Positions 45,797 through 56,178 of a stretch of 64,000 nucleotides of DNA are shown here, in pieces. The position numbers and the translations under genes are program-made. Positions within the stretch are counted from its first letter, which is position 1. Every line of letters starts with the position of its first letter. The stretch is from Helicobacter sp. MIT 99-5507. Its GTDB lineage: Bacteria; Campylobacterota; Campylobacteria; Campylobacterales; Helicobacteraceae. Below the pieces are notes generated by a model. That model saw only the letters and a list, made by a program, of their open reading frames with translations, made no database searches and had not been told where the DNA came from. The DNA lies in contig NZ_NXLO01000004.1 of NCBI RefSeq assembly GCF_003364295.1, positions 1 to 64,000 of the forward strand, written 5' to 3'.

Positions 45797-46622
45797 GTGG
45801 GTCTAATTTTTGTCGTAATCATTGCATACTTTATTAATATTTTTAAATTATCAAAAAATAGTATAAATAATATCGCAAAGGAATTAAATGCAGAAGAATT
45901 ATCAAAAAATAATGTGATAGCAAATGAAGAGATTTTATTAAATATAGTAGAAGAAATGGCTATTGCATCACAGATGAAAATGCCAAATCTTTGTAATAAG
46001 AGATGAAACTAGTATAAATGCAATGTGCAGTGGAGAATGTCTAGGCACATACAAGGAGAGATTTGCTATTTTTGTGACACAAGGCGCACTTGATTCTTTT
46101 AATAGAGATGAATTGCAAGGTGTAATTGGACATGAATTTTCACATATTTTTCATGATGATGTAGAACTAAATATGAAGCTTATTTCAATTATATTTGCAA
46201 TGAATTGTATTAGTATGATTGGACATTCTATGCTTAAAGGTGCTTTTAAAAATACCAGCAGGAGCAGCAAGAATAAATCTGAAGGTAAAGTAGCTATATT
46301 GGTATTATTATTGATGATTATTCTAATTGGCTTTATAGGAAGCATATTTTCACAAATAATTCAAAGTGCAATCTCAAGGTAAAAAGAATTTCTAGCTGAC
46401 GCCTCAAGCGTGCAATATACAAGGAATCCAGATGGTATAAAAAATGCATTGCGAAAGATTGGGAAATATGCAACACAAGAGCAAAAAAATCAATCTCACA
46501 TTAGTAATAAAAATGCTACACCTTATGCACATATGTTTTTCTTGTCTAGTTTTTCTACTTTGTTTGCTACGCACCCAAGTATAAAAGAGAGACTTAAACG
46601 ACTACAAAATATAAAGCTTTAA
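45797..46622 (+). pseudogene. Decayed M48-family (HtpX-like) membrane metalloprotease
   Basis: Three fragments of one protease follow lemA directly. The first (45797-46006, GTG start) has a membrane helix and NIVEEMAIASQMKMPNL. A one-base shift near 45990 moves to VIRDETSINAMCSGE, and on through RDELQGVIGHEFSHIFHDD, which holds the HExxH zinc site. An in-frame TAA at 46380-46382 interrupts SR-KEFLADASSVQYTRNPD, where relatives have a Gln codon, so CAA to TAA is the likely change. The end ATHPSIKERLKRL is intact. The N-terminus lacks the usual first membrane helices. The LemA-M48 pairing is common in bacteria. Confidence 0.85.
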
Positions 46623-46825
46623 TGATAAGAATCTTTTTATTTTTATAAAAATATTAAATTATTTTGCTTTAGCATAGATTATTAGATAATTTTCTACATA
46701 AACACAAATATCCATAACTTTAGAGTGCATTTGTGTTAGATTCTGCAAATAATATTTGTGACCTTATAATTACATTTTAAATTTTTGCTAGAATAGCGCC
46801 TTTATACAAATTAAAAGGATATTAT

Positions 46826-47860
46826 TTGAAAAAAGTTGCATTACTTATGAGTGGCGGTGTAGATAGTTCATATAGTGCGTATTTATTAAAGAAAGAATAT
46901 AAAGTAAAAGGATTCTACCTAAAGCTTCATAATAAGGAAGAAAAACACAATTTTTATATAGAAAAATGCAATAAAGTAGCAAAGGAATTAGGCATTGAAT
47001 TTAGTGTTATTGATTTGCAAAAAGAGTTTGAAGAGGTAGTTTATAAATATTTTGTAGAATCTTACAAAAATGCACAAACACCAAATCCTTGTGCTATGTG
47101 TAATCCGCATATCAAATTTGGTCTAGGATTGCAAAAGGCTCTAGATTCTGATTGTGATTTTATTGCAAGCGGACATTATGCAAGGATAAAAAAAATAGAT
47201 GGAACAAACTATATACAAGAAGCATTTGACAAGAGTAAAGATCAAAGCTATTTTTTATTTGGAATAAGCAAAGAAGCAAAAGATAGGCTTATTTTTCCAC
47301 TTGGCAATAAGATAAAAAGTGAACTAAAAAAAGAAGCTTTTAGTGCTATGCCTTGGTTTGGTGAATTAGATGAATATAAAGATTCTCAAGAAATTTGTTT
47401 TGTTGATAAGGATTATATAAATACAATAAGCAAAGATATAGAAGTAAATAATATTGGATTTATAAAAGATAAAAATGGCAATATAGTTGGCGAACACAAG
47501 GGCTATATGCACTACACAATAGGAAAGCGAAAAGGGCTAAATATAAAAGGCTCTCACAGCCCAAGCTATGTGCTAGATATCAACTCAAGTGATAATGTTG
47601 TTATTGTAGGAGAAAAACAAGATTTAAAAAAAAGCAGGGTTATTGCAAAAATAGAATCTCTTGATAATGTAAAAAATGGAATCTATGATATAAAAATACG
47701 ATATCGCTCAAATGCTATAAAAGCACAAATTGAAATTATTGATAATAAGATTATTGCCAATTTGCTTGAAGATGTTTATGGTGTAGCAAATGGGCAAGCT
47801 TTAGTGATTTATAAAGATGACATAGTGCTTGGTGGGGGATTTATAGAATCTTCATATTAA
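46826..47860 (+). CDS. mnmA: tRNA-specific 2-thiouridylase MnmA
   Basis: A 344-residue enzyme that inserts sulfur at the wobble uridine (s2U34) of Lys, Glu and Gln tRNAs. The PP-loop is LLMSGGVDSSYSAYLL (6-21). The catalytic Cys lies in TPNPCAMCN, and the second Cys in SQEICFV. The GKRKGLNI segment and the C-terminal beta-barrel (VLGGGFIE) are present. It is slightly short of the 360-370 usual. The start is TTG at 46826 with an AAAGGA site upstream. Its last codons overlap the convergent transporter gene by four bases. Confidence 0.95.
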   Translation: MKKVALLMSGGVDSSYSAYLLKKEYKVKGFYLKLHNKEEKHNFYIEKCNKVAKELGIEFSVIDLQKEFEEVVYKYFVESYKNAQTPNPCAMCNPHIKFGLGLQKALDSDCDFIASGHYARIKKIDGTNYIQEAFDKSKDQSYFLFGISKEAKDRLIFPLGNKIKSELKKEAFSAMPWFGELDEYKDSQEICFVDKDYINTISKDIEVNNIGFIKDKNGNIVGEHKGYMHYTIGKRKGLNIKGSHSPSYVLDINSSDNVVIVGEKQDLKKSRVIAKIESLDNVKNGIYDIKIRYRSNAIKAQIEIIDNKIIANLLEDVYGVANGQALVIYKDDIVLGGGFIESSY

Positions 47861-49242
47861 ATAAATCTCCAGATAAACCAAGCAAATAAACTTATAAGGA
47901 CAATAGAGAGAATATTTAAAAATATTCCAACTTTAACCATTTCCATTTGTTTGATATGTCCTGTGCCAAAAACAATGGCATTTGGTGGTGTAGCTACAGG
48001 TAGCATAAAAGCACAGCTTGCACCAAAGCCTATTATTAATACCAAAAGTGAAGGTGGCATGCCAACAGCATGTCCAACACTACCAAATATAGGCACTAAA
48101 AGTGCGGCGCTTGCTGTGTTACTAGTAAATTCTGTTAGAAAAATGATAAATGTCGCAACTACAATGATAATAACAATCCATGAACTCTTACCAAATAAGG
48201 CTACCATTCCATTTGCCATAACTTCGCTTGCTCCAGAATCTTTTAATATAGCACTTAGTGCCAATCCGCCACCAAATAATAATAAAACTCCCCATTCTGT
48301 GTTTTTTTGGATTTGTTCCCAAGAGGCTGTTTTTGTAAATCCAATAGCAATGACTGCAGCAATCGCAATAATAGAATCCATTTCTTTTATGCCACCAAAA
48401 TATTCACTTATTTTTGTGCTAAAAATCCATGAAATAGCAGTAAGAATGAATATAATAACTACAGATATCGAGTGGAATCCCCAAACAATATTTTCTTTTT
48501 TAATCTCAAATGTTGTATTTAATTTTGGTTTTAAAACCAAATACATCAAAAATATGCAAGAAGGAAGCATGACAATCATAAATGGAATACCAAGTTTCAT
48601 CCAAGAAAAGAAATCAATATTTAATTCTGCTGCGGCTATTGCATTTGGTGGAGAGCCAACTATAGTTCCAAATCCACCGATACCAGCACTATATGCGATA
48701 CCTAACAATACAAAAACAAAAGTATTTCGATCGCTTTTTGCATCTAGGTTTGATAAGATTCCAAGCCCAAGTGGTAGCATAATAGCTGCGGTTGCAGTAT
48801 TGCTAATCCACATAGATAAAAGTGCAGTAGCAATAAATAGCATAATTACTGCAAGCCATAGTTTTCCTTTTGCAATACCTATCATTCTATTTGCAATAAA
48901 TCTATCAATCCCTTGAATATGCAAAGCTGTAGCTAGTGCGAATCCACCAAAAAATAGAAATATTATAGGGTTTGCAAATGATTTTAGTGCATTTGTTGTA
49001 TCTAATAATCCCAATGCAACCGCAATCAAAGGAATCAATAATGCAGTTATTGTTACATGAATAGCTTCTGTAAGCCACAAGATTCCAATAAATACCAATA
49101 GGCAGATTCCAGCATTTGCATTAGAATCAAATGGTAAAAAATTATATAAAATAAAAAATAAAATAATATCTATGATGATTACACCAAGAGCCCATTTTGA
49201 AGGGTGGGTGCTAATAGCAGGACTAAGAGGAGTTATATCCAT
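47857..49242 (-). CDS. DASS/SLC13-family sodium:dicarboxylate (anion) symporter
   Basis: A 461-residue inner-membrane transporter with 11-12 helices. DASS landmarks are the SNTATAAIMLPLG segment (an SNT sodium site), the GGFGTIVGSPPNAIA segment, the second-half counterpart FTSNTASAALLVPIF, and CAFMLPVATPPNAIVFGTG near the end, the family signature. The two repeats carry the paired SNT motifs that bind Na+ and the carboxylate. The substrate is probably a C4-dicarboxylate or related anion; H. pylori has one comparable protein. The gene is convergent with mnmA and divergent from leuA. Confidence 0.88.
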   Translation of the reverse strand: MDITPLSPAISTHPSKWALGVIIIDIILFFILYNFLPFDSNANAGICLLVFIGILWLTEAIHVTITALLIPLIAVALGLLDTTNALKSFANPIIFLFFGGFALATALHIQGIDRFIANRMIGIAKGKLWLAVIMLFIATALLSMWISNTATAAIMLPLGLGILSNLDAKSDRNTFVFVLLGIAYSAGIGGFGTIVGSPPNAIAAAELNIDFFSWMKLGIPFMIVMLPSCIFLMYLVLKPKLNTTFEIKKENIVWGFHSISVVIIFILTAISWIFSTKISEYFGGIKEMDSIIAIAAVIAIGFTKTASWEQIQKNTEWGVLLLFGGGLALSAILKDSGASEVMANGMVALFGKSSWIVIIIVVATFIIFLTEFTSNTASAALLVPIFGSVGHAVGMPPSLLVLIIGFGASCAFMLPVATPPNAIVFGTGHIKQMEMVKVGIFLNILSIVLISLFAWFIWRFI

Positions 49243-49360
49243 GAATTATACCTTTTTGAAATATTCTTTTTAAACCTGTTTCAATTATAACAAAAATAAA
49301 AATTAGAAAAATATTTAAATAATTTTGTTGTATTCTTATCGTATGTTTATTTCTTAATTT

Positions 49361-49474
49361 ACTCAAATATCAATTTTTATACATATTAAGAATGCTAATA
49401 AATAATTTTTATCATGTTTTTAAGAATCTTATTATTACAATATGCACTTAAAATTGATTATTGCATATTTGAGT
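49361..49474 (+). repeat. Long-range inverted repeat upstream of leuA
   Basis: ACTCAAATAT (49361-49370) and ATATTTGAGT (49465-49474) are exact inverted copies 94 bases apart. Inner arms ATCAATTTT and AAAATTGAT (about 49369-49377 and 49450-49458) could extend the pairing with a bulge. The right arm ends 37 bases before the leuA start. A leader structure or a pair of operator half-sites for leuACDB are both possible; neither is shown. Confidence 0.5.
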
Positions 49475-49511
49475 CTCAAATTATTTATTTTAGAAAATTC
49501 AAGGAAAATTT

Positions 49512-51182
49512 ATGGATCATAGAAAATATAAAAGAGGCTATTTTATGCCTCCTGTGCAGTCTTTGGAGTGGTGTAAAAAAGAATATATAGAATCTGCACC
49601 TATTTGGTGTAGCGTTGATTTGCGTGATGGAAATCAAGCATTAATCACTCCTATGAATCTAGAAGAAAAGATTGAATTTTTTAAACTGCTAGTAAAGATT
49701 GGATTTAAAGAAATAGAAGTAGGATTCCCAGCAGCAAGCAATACAGAATATAATTTTTTGCGAGAATTGATTGAAAATGATTTAGTGCCAGATGATGTTT
49801 GCTTACAGGTGCTTACACAAGCAAGAGAGCATATAATAAAAAAGACTTTTGATAGCCTAGAGGGTTGTAAAAATGCAATAGTGCATTTTTACAATTCTAC
49901 TTCTTATGCGCAAAGAGAGCAAGTTTTTAGAAAATCAAAAGATGAGATAAAACAAATCGCAATAAATGGTGCAAAAATAGTAAAAGATTGTGCTAAAAAT
50001 ACAAAAGGAAATTTTAGATTTGAATATTCTCCAGAAAGTTTTAGTGGGACAGAGATTGATTATGCACTTGAAGTTTGCAATAGTGTTATAGACATTTTTG
50101 AACCTACAAAAGATAGTAAGCTTATTATCAACCTTCCTTTAACCGTTGAAATGAGCTTACCACATATCTATGCAAGTCAAATTGAGTATATGTCAAATAA
50201 TTTACATAATAGAGAAAATATAATAATCTCTCTTCACCCTCACAATGATAGAGGTTGTGCTGTAGCTGATGCGGAATTAGGCATTCTTGCTGGAGGAGAT
50301 AGGATTGAGGGCACACTTTTTGGTAATGGTGAGCGAACAGGAAATGTAGATATTATCACTCTTGCTATGAATTTATATTCTCATGGAGTAAATCCAAATC
50401 TTGATTTTAGCGATATTCCTTCAATTTGTGCTTTATATGAAAAAGTGACCAAAATGCCAGTATATGAAAGACAACCATATTCTGGAAAGCTTGTATTTGC
50501 AGCATTTTCTGGCTCTCATCAAGATGCTATTGCTAAAGGAATGGCATATCACAAAGAAAAGAATCTCAAAACTTGGAGTGTGCCATATTTACCAATTGAT
50601 CCAAAAGATGTTGGTAGAGAATATGAAAGCGATGTAATAAGAATAAATTCTCAAAGTGGAAAAGGTGGCATTGCCTATGTGCTGTATAATCATTATGGTA
50701 TTGATTTGCCTATGCATTTTAGAGAGGCTTTTTCATATTATGTCAAAAATATATCTGATGAAATGAATAAAGAATTAAGCCCAAAAGAGATTTGTGATAT
50801 TTTTCAAAATGACTTTGTGAATCTTTCATCTTATTTAAAGGTGCTTGATTTTGTCTTTAAAGACACAGATAATAATATCAATATAGCACTAAATGTAGAA
50901 TACAAACACCAATCTTTTAATATTACAAGTAGTGGAAATGGGCGTCTAGATTCTGTTGCAAATGCATTGCGTGAAATTTTGGACTTTAAGTTTGATATCA
51001 TAGATTATAGTGAGCATTCATTAAGTAAAGGATCTAGCTCTAAGGCTATTTCGTATGTTTATATAGTAAGTGATGAAAAAAAATATTTTGGTGTAGGAAT
51101 TGATACAGATATCATAAAAGCTTCAGTCTATGGTCTTATAAGTGCTATCAATCATATATTAAAAAGTTTAAAAGGGGCATGA
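49512..51182 (+). CDS. leuA: 2-isopropylmalate synthase, long (type 2, yeast-like) form
   Basis: A 556-residue alpha-isopropylmalate synthase. The catalytic barrel has [21 protein letters not shown] (Arg-Asp metal site), [32 protein letters not shown] and [16 protein letters not shown]. The C-terminal LeuA dimer/regulatory domain (about 425-556) should bind Leu. This length and the N-terminal [11 protein letters not shown] pattern are those of the long form found in actinobacteria, yeasts and some proteobacteria, not the 511-residue type of C. jejuni. It commits 2-oxoisovalerate to leucine synthesis. leuC starts one base after its stop codon. Confidence 0.95.
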   Translation: MDHRKYKRGYFMPPVQSLEWCKKEYIESAPIWCSVDLRDGNQALITPMNLEEKIEFFKLLVKIGFKEIEVGFPAASNTEYNFLRELIENDLVPDDVCLQVLTQAREHIIKKTFDSLEGCKNAIVHFYNSTSYAQREQVFRKSKDEIKQIAINGAKIVKDCAKNTKGNFRFEYSPESFSGTEIDYALEVCNSVIDIFEPTKDSKLIINLPLTVEMSLPHIYASQIEYMSNNLHNRENIIISLHPHNDRGCAVADAELGILAGGDRIEGTLFGNGERTGNVDIITLAMNLYSHGVNPNLDFSDIPSICALYEKVTKMPVYERQPYSGKLVFAAFSGSHQDAIAKGMAYHKEKNLKTWSVPYLPIDPKDVGREYESDVIRINSQSGKGGIAYVLYNHYGIDLPMHFREAFSYYVKNISDEMNKELSPKEICDIFQNDFVNLSSYLKVLDFVFKDTDNNINIALNVEYKHQSFNITSSGNGRLDSVANALREILDFKFDIIDYSEHSLSKGSSSKAISYVYIVSDEKKYFGVGIDTDIIKASVYGLISAINHILKSLKGA

Positions 51183-51183
51183 T

Positions 51184-52446
51184 ATGGGAATGACAATGAG
51201 TCAAAAGATATTGGCAGATAGGGCAGGTTTGGATTCTGTAAAAGTAGGTGATTTAATCATTGCAAAGATTGATATGGTTTTAGGAAATGATATTACCACA
51301 CCTGTAGCAATCAATGCTTTTAAAAGTGCAAATTTCAATAAAGTATTTGACAAAGAAAAAATTTCGCTTGTTATGGATCATTTTGCACCAAATAAAGATA
51401 TAAAGGCTGCTACACAAAGTGCGCAGTGTAGATGTTTTGCAAATGATTTTGATATAAAACATTATTACGATGTTGGAAATATGGGCGTAGAACATGCACT
51501 TTTACCAGAGCAAGGAATAGTGACCATTGGAGATTTAATCATTGGCGCAGATTCTCATACTTGCACTTATGGGGCACTTGGAGCATTTTCTACTGGAGTT
51601 GGCTCAACAGATATGGCTATTGGTATGGCAAAAGGTGAAGCTTGGTTTAAAGTGCCATCTGCCATTAGATTCAATCTAAAAGGAAAACTTCGCCAATATA
51701 TAAGCGGTAAAGATGTGATTTTGCATATTATTGGAAAAATTGGTGTTGATGGTGCATTATATAAAAGTATGGAGTTTGGAGGTGAAGGACTTAAAAGTCT
51801 TACTATGGATGATAGGCTTTGTATCGCAAATATGGCAATTGAAGCTGGTGCAAAAAATGGAATCTTTGAAGTTGATGATATTACAATTGATTATGCAAAA
51901 TCTCGCACAAATAAAGAATTTAGAATCTATAAAGCTGATGACGATGCAGAATATGACCAAATATTTGATATTGATTTAGATTCAATAGATCACACTGTTG
52001 CATTTCCACATCTACCAGAAAATACAAAAGAGAGCAGTAATTGGGGTGATATAAAGATAGATCAAGTTGTCATTGGTTCATGCACAAATGGCAGACTTAG
52101 TGACATGGAAGTAGCAGCCAATATCCTAAAAGATAGAAAAATTGCTAAAAATACGCGTTGTATTATCATCCCTGCTACTCAAAATATATATTTAGAATGT
52201 ATAAATCGTGGTTATTTAGAGACTTTTATAAAAGCTGGTGCTGTTGTATCTACTCCTACATGCGGACCTTGCCTTGGTGGACATATGGGGATTTTAGCAG
52301 CAAATGAGAGATGCGTGGCAACAACAAATAGAAATTTTGTGGGGCGTATGGGACATATAACAAGTGAAGTATATCTTGCTTCACCTGAAGTGGCAGCTGC
52401 AAGTGCTGTGAATGGCAGATTAAGCACACCAAAAGATGTTTTGTAG
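51184..52446 (+). CDS. leuC: 3-isopropylmalate dehydratase, large subunit (short form)
   Basis: A 420-residue aconitase-family large subunit. The three [4Fe-4S] Cys are in [23 protein letters not shown] (two). The [24 protein letters not shown] segment is diagnostic. It is the short LeuC type (about 420 residues) that pairs with a 160-residue LeuD, more often seen in archaea, Clostridia and thermophiles than the 470-residue enterobacterial form. With LeuD it isomerises 2- to 3-isopropylmalate. In-frame ATG at 51184 and 51190 are both possible starts. Confidence 0.95.
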   Translation: MGMTMSQKILADRAGLDSVKVGDLIIAKIDMVLGNDITTPVAINAFKSANFNKVFDKEKISLVMDHFAPNKDIKAATQSAQCRCFANDFDIKHYYDVGNMGVEHALLPEQGIVTIGDLIIGADSHTCTYGALGAFSTGVGSTDMAIGMAKGEAWFKVPSAIRFNLKGKLRQYISGKDVILHIIGKIGVDGALYKSMEFGGEGLKSLTMDDRLCIANMAIEAGAKNGIFEVDDITIDYAKSRTNKEFRIYKADDDAEYDQIFDIDLDSIDHTVAFPHLPENTKESSNWGDIKIDQVVIGSCTNGRLSDMEVAANILKDRKIAKNTRCIIIPATQNIYLECINRGYLETFIKAGAVVSTPTCGPCLGGHMGILAANERCVATTNRNFVGRMGHITSEVYLASPEVAAASAVNGRLSTPKDVL

Positions 52447-52473
52447 AATCTAAAAACTAAAAGGAAACGAAAT

Positions 52474-52959
52474 ATGAAAGTAAATGGTTTTGTCCATAAA
52501 TATAATGATAATGTAGATACAGATGTAATCATCCCTGCAAGATATCTAAATACAGCTGATCATAAAGAGCTTGCAGGGCATTGTATGGAAGATATTGATA
52601 AGGAATTTGTAAGAAGAGTAAAAGATGGTGATATTATGGTAGGTGGTTGGAATTTTGGTTGTGGTTCAAGCAGAGAACACGCACCTATTGCAATCAAGGC
52701 AAGTGGTATAAAATGTATTATTGCAAAGAGTTTTGCAAGAATCTTTTATCGCAATGCCATAAATATTGGACTTGCAATAATAGAATCTAAAGAGGCAGTG
52801 GAGACAATAGAGCAGGGTGATGAAGTAGAAATTGATTTTGATAGTGGAGTTATAATAAATTTAAAAACAAATAAAAAATACAATACCCCGCCTTTTCCGC
52901 CATTTATACAAGAAATTATAAATGCAAATGGATATTTAAATTGGATTGCAAAGAGATAA
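52474..52959 (+). CDS. leuD: 3-isopropylmalate dehydratase, small subunit
   Basis: A 161-residue swivel-domain subunit. It has [14 protein letters not shown] near the N-terminus, [22 protein letters not shown] in the middle and [17 protein letters not shown]. The size and sequence match the short LeuD that pairs with the short LeuC. It starts 27 bases after leuC, with AAAGGAAACG upstream. leuB follows after 14 bases. Confidence 0.95.
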   Translation: MKVNGFVHKYNDNVDTDVIIPARYLNTADHKELAGHCMEDIDKEFVRRVKDGDIMVGGWNFGCGSSREHAPIAIKASGIKCIIAKSFARIFYRNAINIGLAIIESKEAVETIEQGDEVEIDFDSGVIINLKTNKKYNTPPFPPFIQEIINANGYLNWIAKR

Positions 52960-52973
52960 AGCAAGGATAATAT

Positions 52974-54062
52974 ATGCAAAAAAATATAGCTGTAATACAT
53001 GGAGATGGTATAGGTAAGGAGATCATAGAGCAAGCTTGTAGGATTCTAGATAAAGTAGCAACAATTTACAATCATAAATTTATTTTTAATGAAGTGCTTG
53101 CTGGAGGATGTGCCATCGATAAATATGGAGAGTGCTTACCTAATGATACTTTAGAATCTTGCAAGAAAAGTGATAGTGTTTTACTTGGTGCAGTAGGTGG
53201 TCCAAAATGGGATAATGAGCCAAGCAATAATCGTCCAGAAGCTGCACTTTTAAGATTAAGAAAAGAATTGGGGCTTTTTGCAAATATTCGTCCTGCTACA
53301 CTTTTGCAAGAATTAAGAAATGCAAGTCCGCTAAAAGATTGCATACTTGATAAGGGGATTGATTTTGTCATCGTGCGTGAGCTTATAGGTGGTGTTTATT
53401 TTGGCGAACATAAACTTGAGAATATAAATGGAGAGAGGGTAGCTACTGATGGCATGACTTATAGTGCTTCTCAGATAGAATCTATTGCAAGAGTAGCATT
53501 TAACATCGCACAAAATAGAAAGAAAAAGATTGTTTGCGTTGATAAAGCAAATGTGTTAAGTAGCTCTAGACTTTGGCGTGAAGTTGTAGAATCTATTTCA
53601 AAAGAATATAGTGATATAGAACTTTCCTTTATGTATGTAGATAATGCAGCGATGCAAATTTGTAGAGAGCCAAGCCAATTTGATGTAATTTTAACAGAAA
53701 ATATGTTTGGTGATATACTAAGTGATGAGGCAAGTGTAATTACAGGCACTATAGGTGTAATACCATCTGCTTCTTTGTCAGATTCTAAAGAACTAGCAAA
53801 TAATTTTGGTATGTATGAGCCAATTCATGGTAGCGCACCAGATATTGCAGGACAAAATAAGGCAAATCCAATAGGAGCAATCCTTAGTGTTGCAATGATG
53901 TTAGATATTTCTTTTAATCTTAAAACCGAAAGCAGAGCTATAATACAAGCTGTGCAAAAAACGCTTCAAGATGGTTATCGCACAGGTGATATGATGAGTC
54001 CTGATATGAAACTTGTACTTTGCAGTGAGATGGGAGATAGAATATATAATAATTTGCAATAA
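52974..54062 (+). CDS. leuB: 3-isopropylmalate dehydrogenase
   Basis: A 362-residue NAD-dependent oxidative decarboxylase. It has the N-terminal AVIHGDGIGKEIIEQA, LLGAVGGPKWDN, LRKELGLFANIRPA, FVIVRELIGGVYFGEH and VDKANVL. Further on come the Asp-rich metal site NMFGDILSDEASVI, and GSAPDIAGQNKANPIGAILS. Full length. It ends the leuACDB operon, converting 3-isopropylmalate to 2-oxoisocaproate. The next gene starts 132 bases downstream. Confidence 0.97.
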   Translation: MQKNIAVIHGDGIGKEIIEQACRILDKVATIYNHKFIFNEVLAGGCAIDKYGECLPNDTLESCKKSDSVLLGAVGGPKWDNEPSNNRPEAALLRLRKELGLFANIRPATLLQELRNASPLKDCILDKGIDFVIVRELIGGVYFGEHKLENINGERVATDGMTYSASQIESIARVAFNIAQNRKKKIVCVDKANVLSSSRLWREVVESISKEYSDIELSFMYVDNAAMQICREPSQFDVILTENMFGDILSDEASVITGTIGVIPSASLSDSKELANNFGMYEPIHGSAPDIAGQNKANPIGAILSVAMMLDISFNLKTESRAIIQAVQKTLQDGYRTGDMMSPDMKLVLCSEMGDRIYNNLQ

Positions 54063-54194
54063 ATAAATTTTGTTTCAAAATAATAGAATTATTTATGTTT
54101 TAATCTAATATTATGATTATTTTAATTTGTTTATATTCATAGTTATGTTATATTTCTATTTACTTTTATTTTATAATTTTAAAGAGGTTAGCTG

Positions 54195-54860
54195 ATGAGA
54201 CGATTGGCATTCACTTTTATCGAGCTTGTATTTTCCATAGTCGTGGTTGGTTTAGTGATACTTAGCATACCACTTATTGTGCGACAAAGCAATGCCAATA
54301 CAATGGAATCTCAAAATGTAATAGGTTATTATAATGCATTGACTTTAATGAATGTTATTAGAAATAAGCCATGGGATTTAGGAAATATTAATGGAGCAAT
54401 GGATAATTTTACTGCTTCTGGCGGTTATTATATATTAAATACAGGCAATGCAGCTCTTGATTGTAGAGTTTTAGATGCTACAAAACAAAATATCATTTCT
54501 AAGCCAGGTCTTGGTATATCAGATAGACGAAGAATGTGTGATCCAAATGCTAATACCGCATCACCTATCACAGCATCTAATAATCTTGATAATATAGGTG
54601 CATTTAATAATTACACACAAACTATAACATCAGGTGGTAATACATTTTTTATTCTTGATGTAGGTGTGAGATATGTAAATATTAATTTTGGAAATAATAC
54701 AACTGCTGGAACTATTGTGAATGCGAATAGCATAACAGATATAAAAGAAATAGAAGTGAGATTATCTAGACAAATTAATGGCACTAAAGAGCTTGTATCT
54801 ACTTATAAATACTATGCAGCAAATATAGGAACAGATGTTCCTTTTGCAAAGGATAATTAA
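54195..54860 (+). CDS. Minor pseudopilin, GspI/PilV-like
   Basis: A 221-residue prepilin-like protein. The leader MRRLA precedes FTFIELVFSIVVVGLVIL, with the conserved Glu at position 5 of the mature helix. The C-terminal part is polar with two Cys (DCRVLD and RRMCDPN), and has the repeated Asn/Thr/Gly composition of pseudopilins. A TATAAT (54172-54177) lies just upstream, with AGAGG for the ribosome. It overlaps the next pseudopilin by one base (TAATG). As first of three, it fits the I-J-K order of tip pseudopilins. Confidence 0.85.
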   Translation: MRRLAFTFIELVFSIVVVGLVILSIPLIVRQSNANTMESQNVIGYYNALTLMNVIRNKPWDLGNINGAMDNFTASGGYYILNTGNAALDCRVLDATKQNIISKPGLGISDRRRMCDPNANTASPITASNNLDNIGAFNNYTQTITSGGNTFFILDVGVRYVNINFGNNTTAGTIVNANSITDIKEIEVRLSRQINGTKELVSTYKYYAANIGTDVPFAKDN

Positions 54861-55702
54861 TGAGAAACGCATTTACTATGTTAGAAATAGTTTTTGTTAT
54901 AGTTATCACTGGATTAGTAGCCGTTGCTGGCTCTATGGCTATAGTGCAAATTATGCAAAACTATGCAATACAAAAAGAATATGCAAAAATGGAGCTAGAT
55001 GGGACATCTGCAATATTGCAAATTTCAAAATATTTACAGGATTCTATATGGGATTCTATTGCTATTAGAAATGGCACTAGTTATACAGATATATCAACTA
55101 TAAATCAACTAAATAATGGACAAATTCAAAATAATGCACAATTAATATTTATTTCAAAAAATACAGATGCCTTAAATGGCTATTTTGGCACATATCAAGG
55201 CAATAATGCAAACTTGCCATTTTTTAGTGGTTTTATTGATTTGTCAAGTTCAAGCGGTAACTCTTTGACTACTGCATTTTCACAAGATAGATTGCTTTCA
55301 TTAAATGGCTCTGTTGGCAGTATAGGCATATATTTTCCTTTTGTAAATAAAGATGGTGTAATCGTTGATAAATACTATAACAATAATGCAACAAACATGG
55401 GAGCATTATTTAGGATAGCTAATATAGCTTCAAATACTCAAATGACGCTTAGTAGTTCTCCATCAAAAATAGGAGATATAGCAATTATTGTAAATCTAAC
55501 CCCAGTTGTTTTGCAAAAAAATAATGATGGAGATTTGATATTAGTTAATAATAACAATAATCAAACGCTAGCCCAAGGTGTATCAAATTTTTCTATTTGG
55601 TCAGAAGCCCAATCAGGCTTGCTTCGTGTAAGGCTTTGTTTTACTAATAAGACTATGGACTTTATGCCAGAATTTTGTAAAGAAGGGGTGATAATGCAAT
55701 GA
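54860..55702 (+). CDS. Minor pseudopilin, GspJ/PilW-like
   Basis: A 280-residue prepilin-like protein. MRNAFTMLEIVFVIVITGLVAVAGSMA has the basic leader, cleavage before FTMLE with Glu5, and the hydrophobic helix. At about 280 residues it is the longest of the trio, as PilW/GspJ usually are. The C-terminal domain has a Cys pair (VRLCFTN and EFCKEG) near the end. It is coupled to both neighbours by overlaps of 1 and 4 bases. Confidence 0.85.
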   Translation: MRNAFTMLEIVFVIVITGLVAVAGSMAIVQIMQNYAIQKEYAKMELDGTSAILQISKYLQDSIWDSIAIRNGTSYTDISTINQLNNGQIQNNAQLIFISKNTDALNGYFGTYQGNNANLPFFSGFIDLSSSSGNSLTTAFSQDRLLSLNGSVGSIGIYFPFVNKDGVIVDKYYNNNATNMGALFRIANIASNTQMTLSSSPSKIGDIAIIVNLTPVVLQKNNDGDLILVNNNNNQTLAQGVSNFSIWSEAQSGLLRVRLCFTNKTMDFMPEFCKEGVIMQ

Positions 55703-56157
55703 AAAGACAAGCATTTGGTATGATATTTGCCATTATCATAATGGTTGTGGTTGCCACTCTTGGAATCTTGGGAATAAAGCTTAGCACAAGCACATTAAAT
55801 ACTACTGCAAATCAACATATTGCAATTCAGCTTGATTTGTATATGGAATCTACTATTGAGCTTGCTATTTTATACATTCAAAGAAATGGTTTTAAATACA
55901 CAGAAGGCAACTATGGTACAACACAACGAGCAAACCCAATGGAGCCTATTGTTCGCACTATTAATTATGGTGCAAATGGTGAATATAGATTTACATATAA
56001 AATGACACCATTAGTAAATATAGATACACTAAGTGATAGTGAAGAGATAAAACAAACTAAAGTAAATACGATGGTCATTGATGTTGCTGGGTATGTTGTA
56101 AATCCTGTTACAAATCAAACTTTTAGGGTTACTAAAAGACAGGTTGTAAAACCTTAA
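55699..56157 (+). CDS. Minor pseudopilin, GspK/PilX-like (no Glu5)
   Basis: A 152-residue protein with the leader MKRQ, then AFGMIFAIIIMVVVATLGIL. The conserved Glu5 is absent (Ala-Phe-Gly-Met-Ile-Phe), as in GspK/PilX tip subunits. The rest is a compact polar domain. Its position third after I- and J-like genes supports the tip-complex assignment. It overlaps its predecessor by 4 bases and precedes pilT by 21. Confidence 0.75.
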   Translation: MKRQAFGMIFAIIIMVVVATLGILGIKLSTSTLNTTANQHIAIQLDLYMESTIELAILYIQRNGFKYTEGNYGTTQRANPMEPIVRTINYGANGEYRFTYKMTPLVNIDTLSDSEEIKQTKVNTMVIDVAGYVVNPVTNQTFRVTKRQVVKP

Positions 56158-56178
56158 ATATTATTGTTGGAGTATAAT

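Noticed and set aside
47951-48916. Long open frame antisense to the DASS transporter
   Set aside because: It lies wholly opposite a well-supported transporter and has the Ile/Thr/Pro composition of a reverse-strand shadow, with no motif or ribosome site.
49392-49451. Possible leucine leader peptide before leuA (ATG CTA ... short frame)
   Set aside because: Only two leucines in 19 residues, no ribosome site and no terminator/antiterminator pair at its end.
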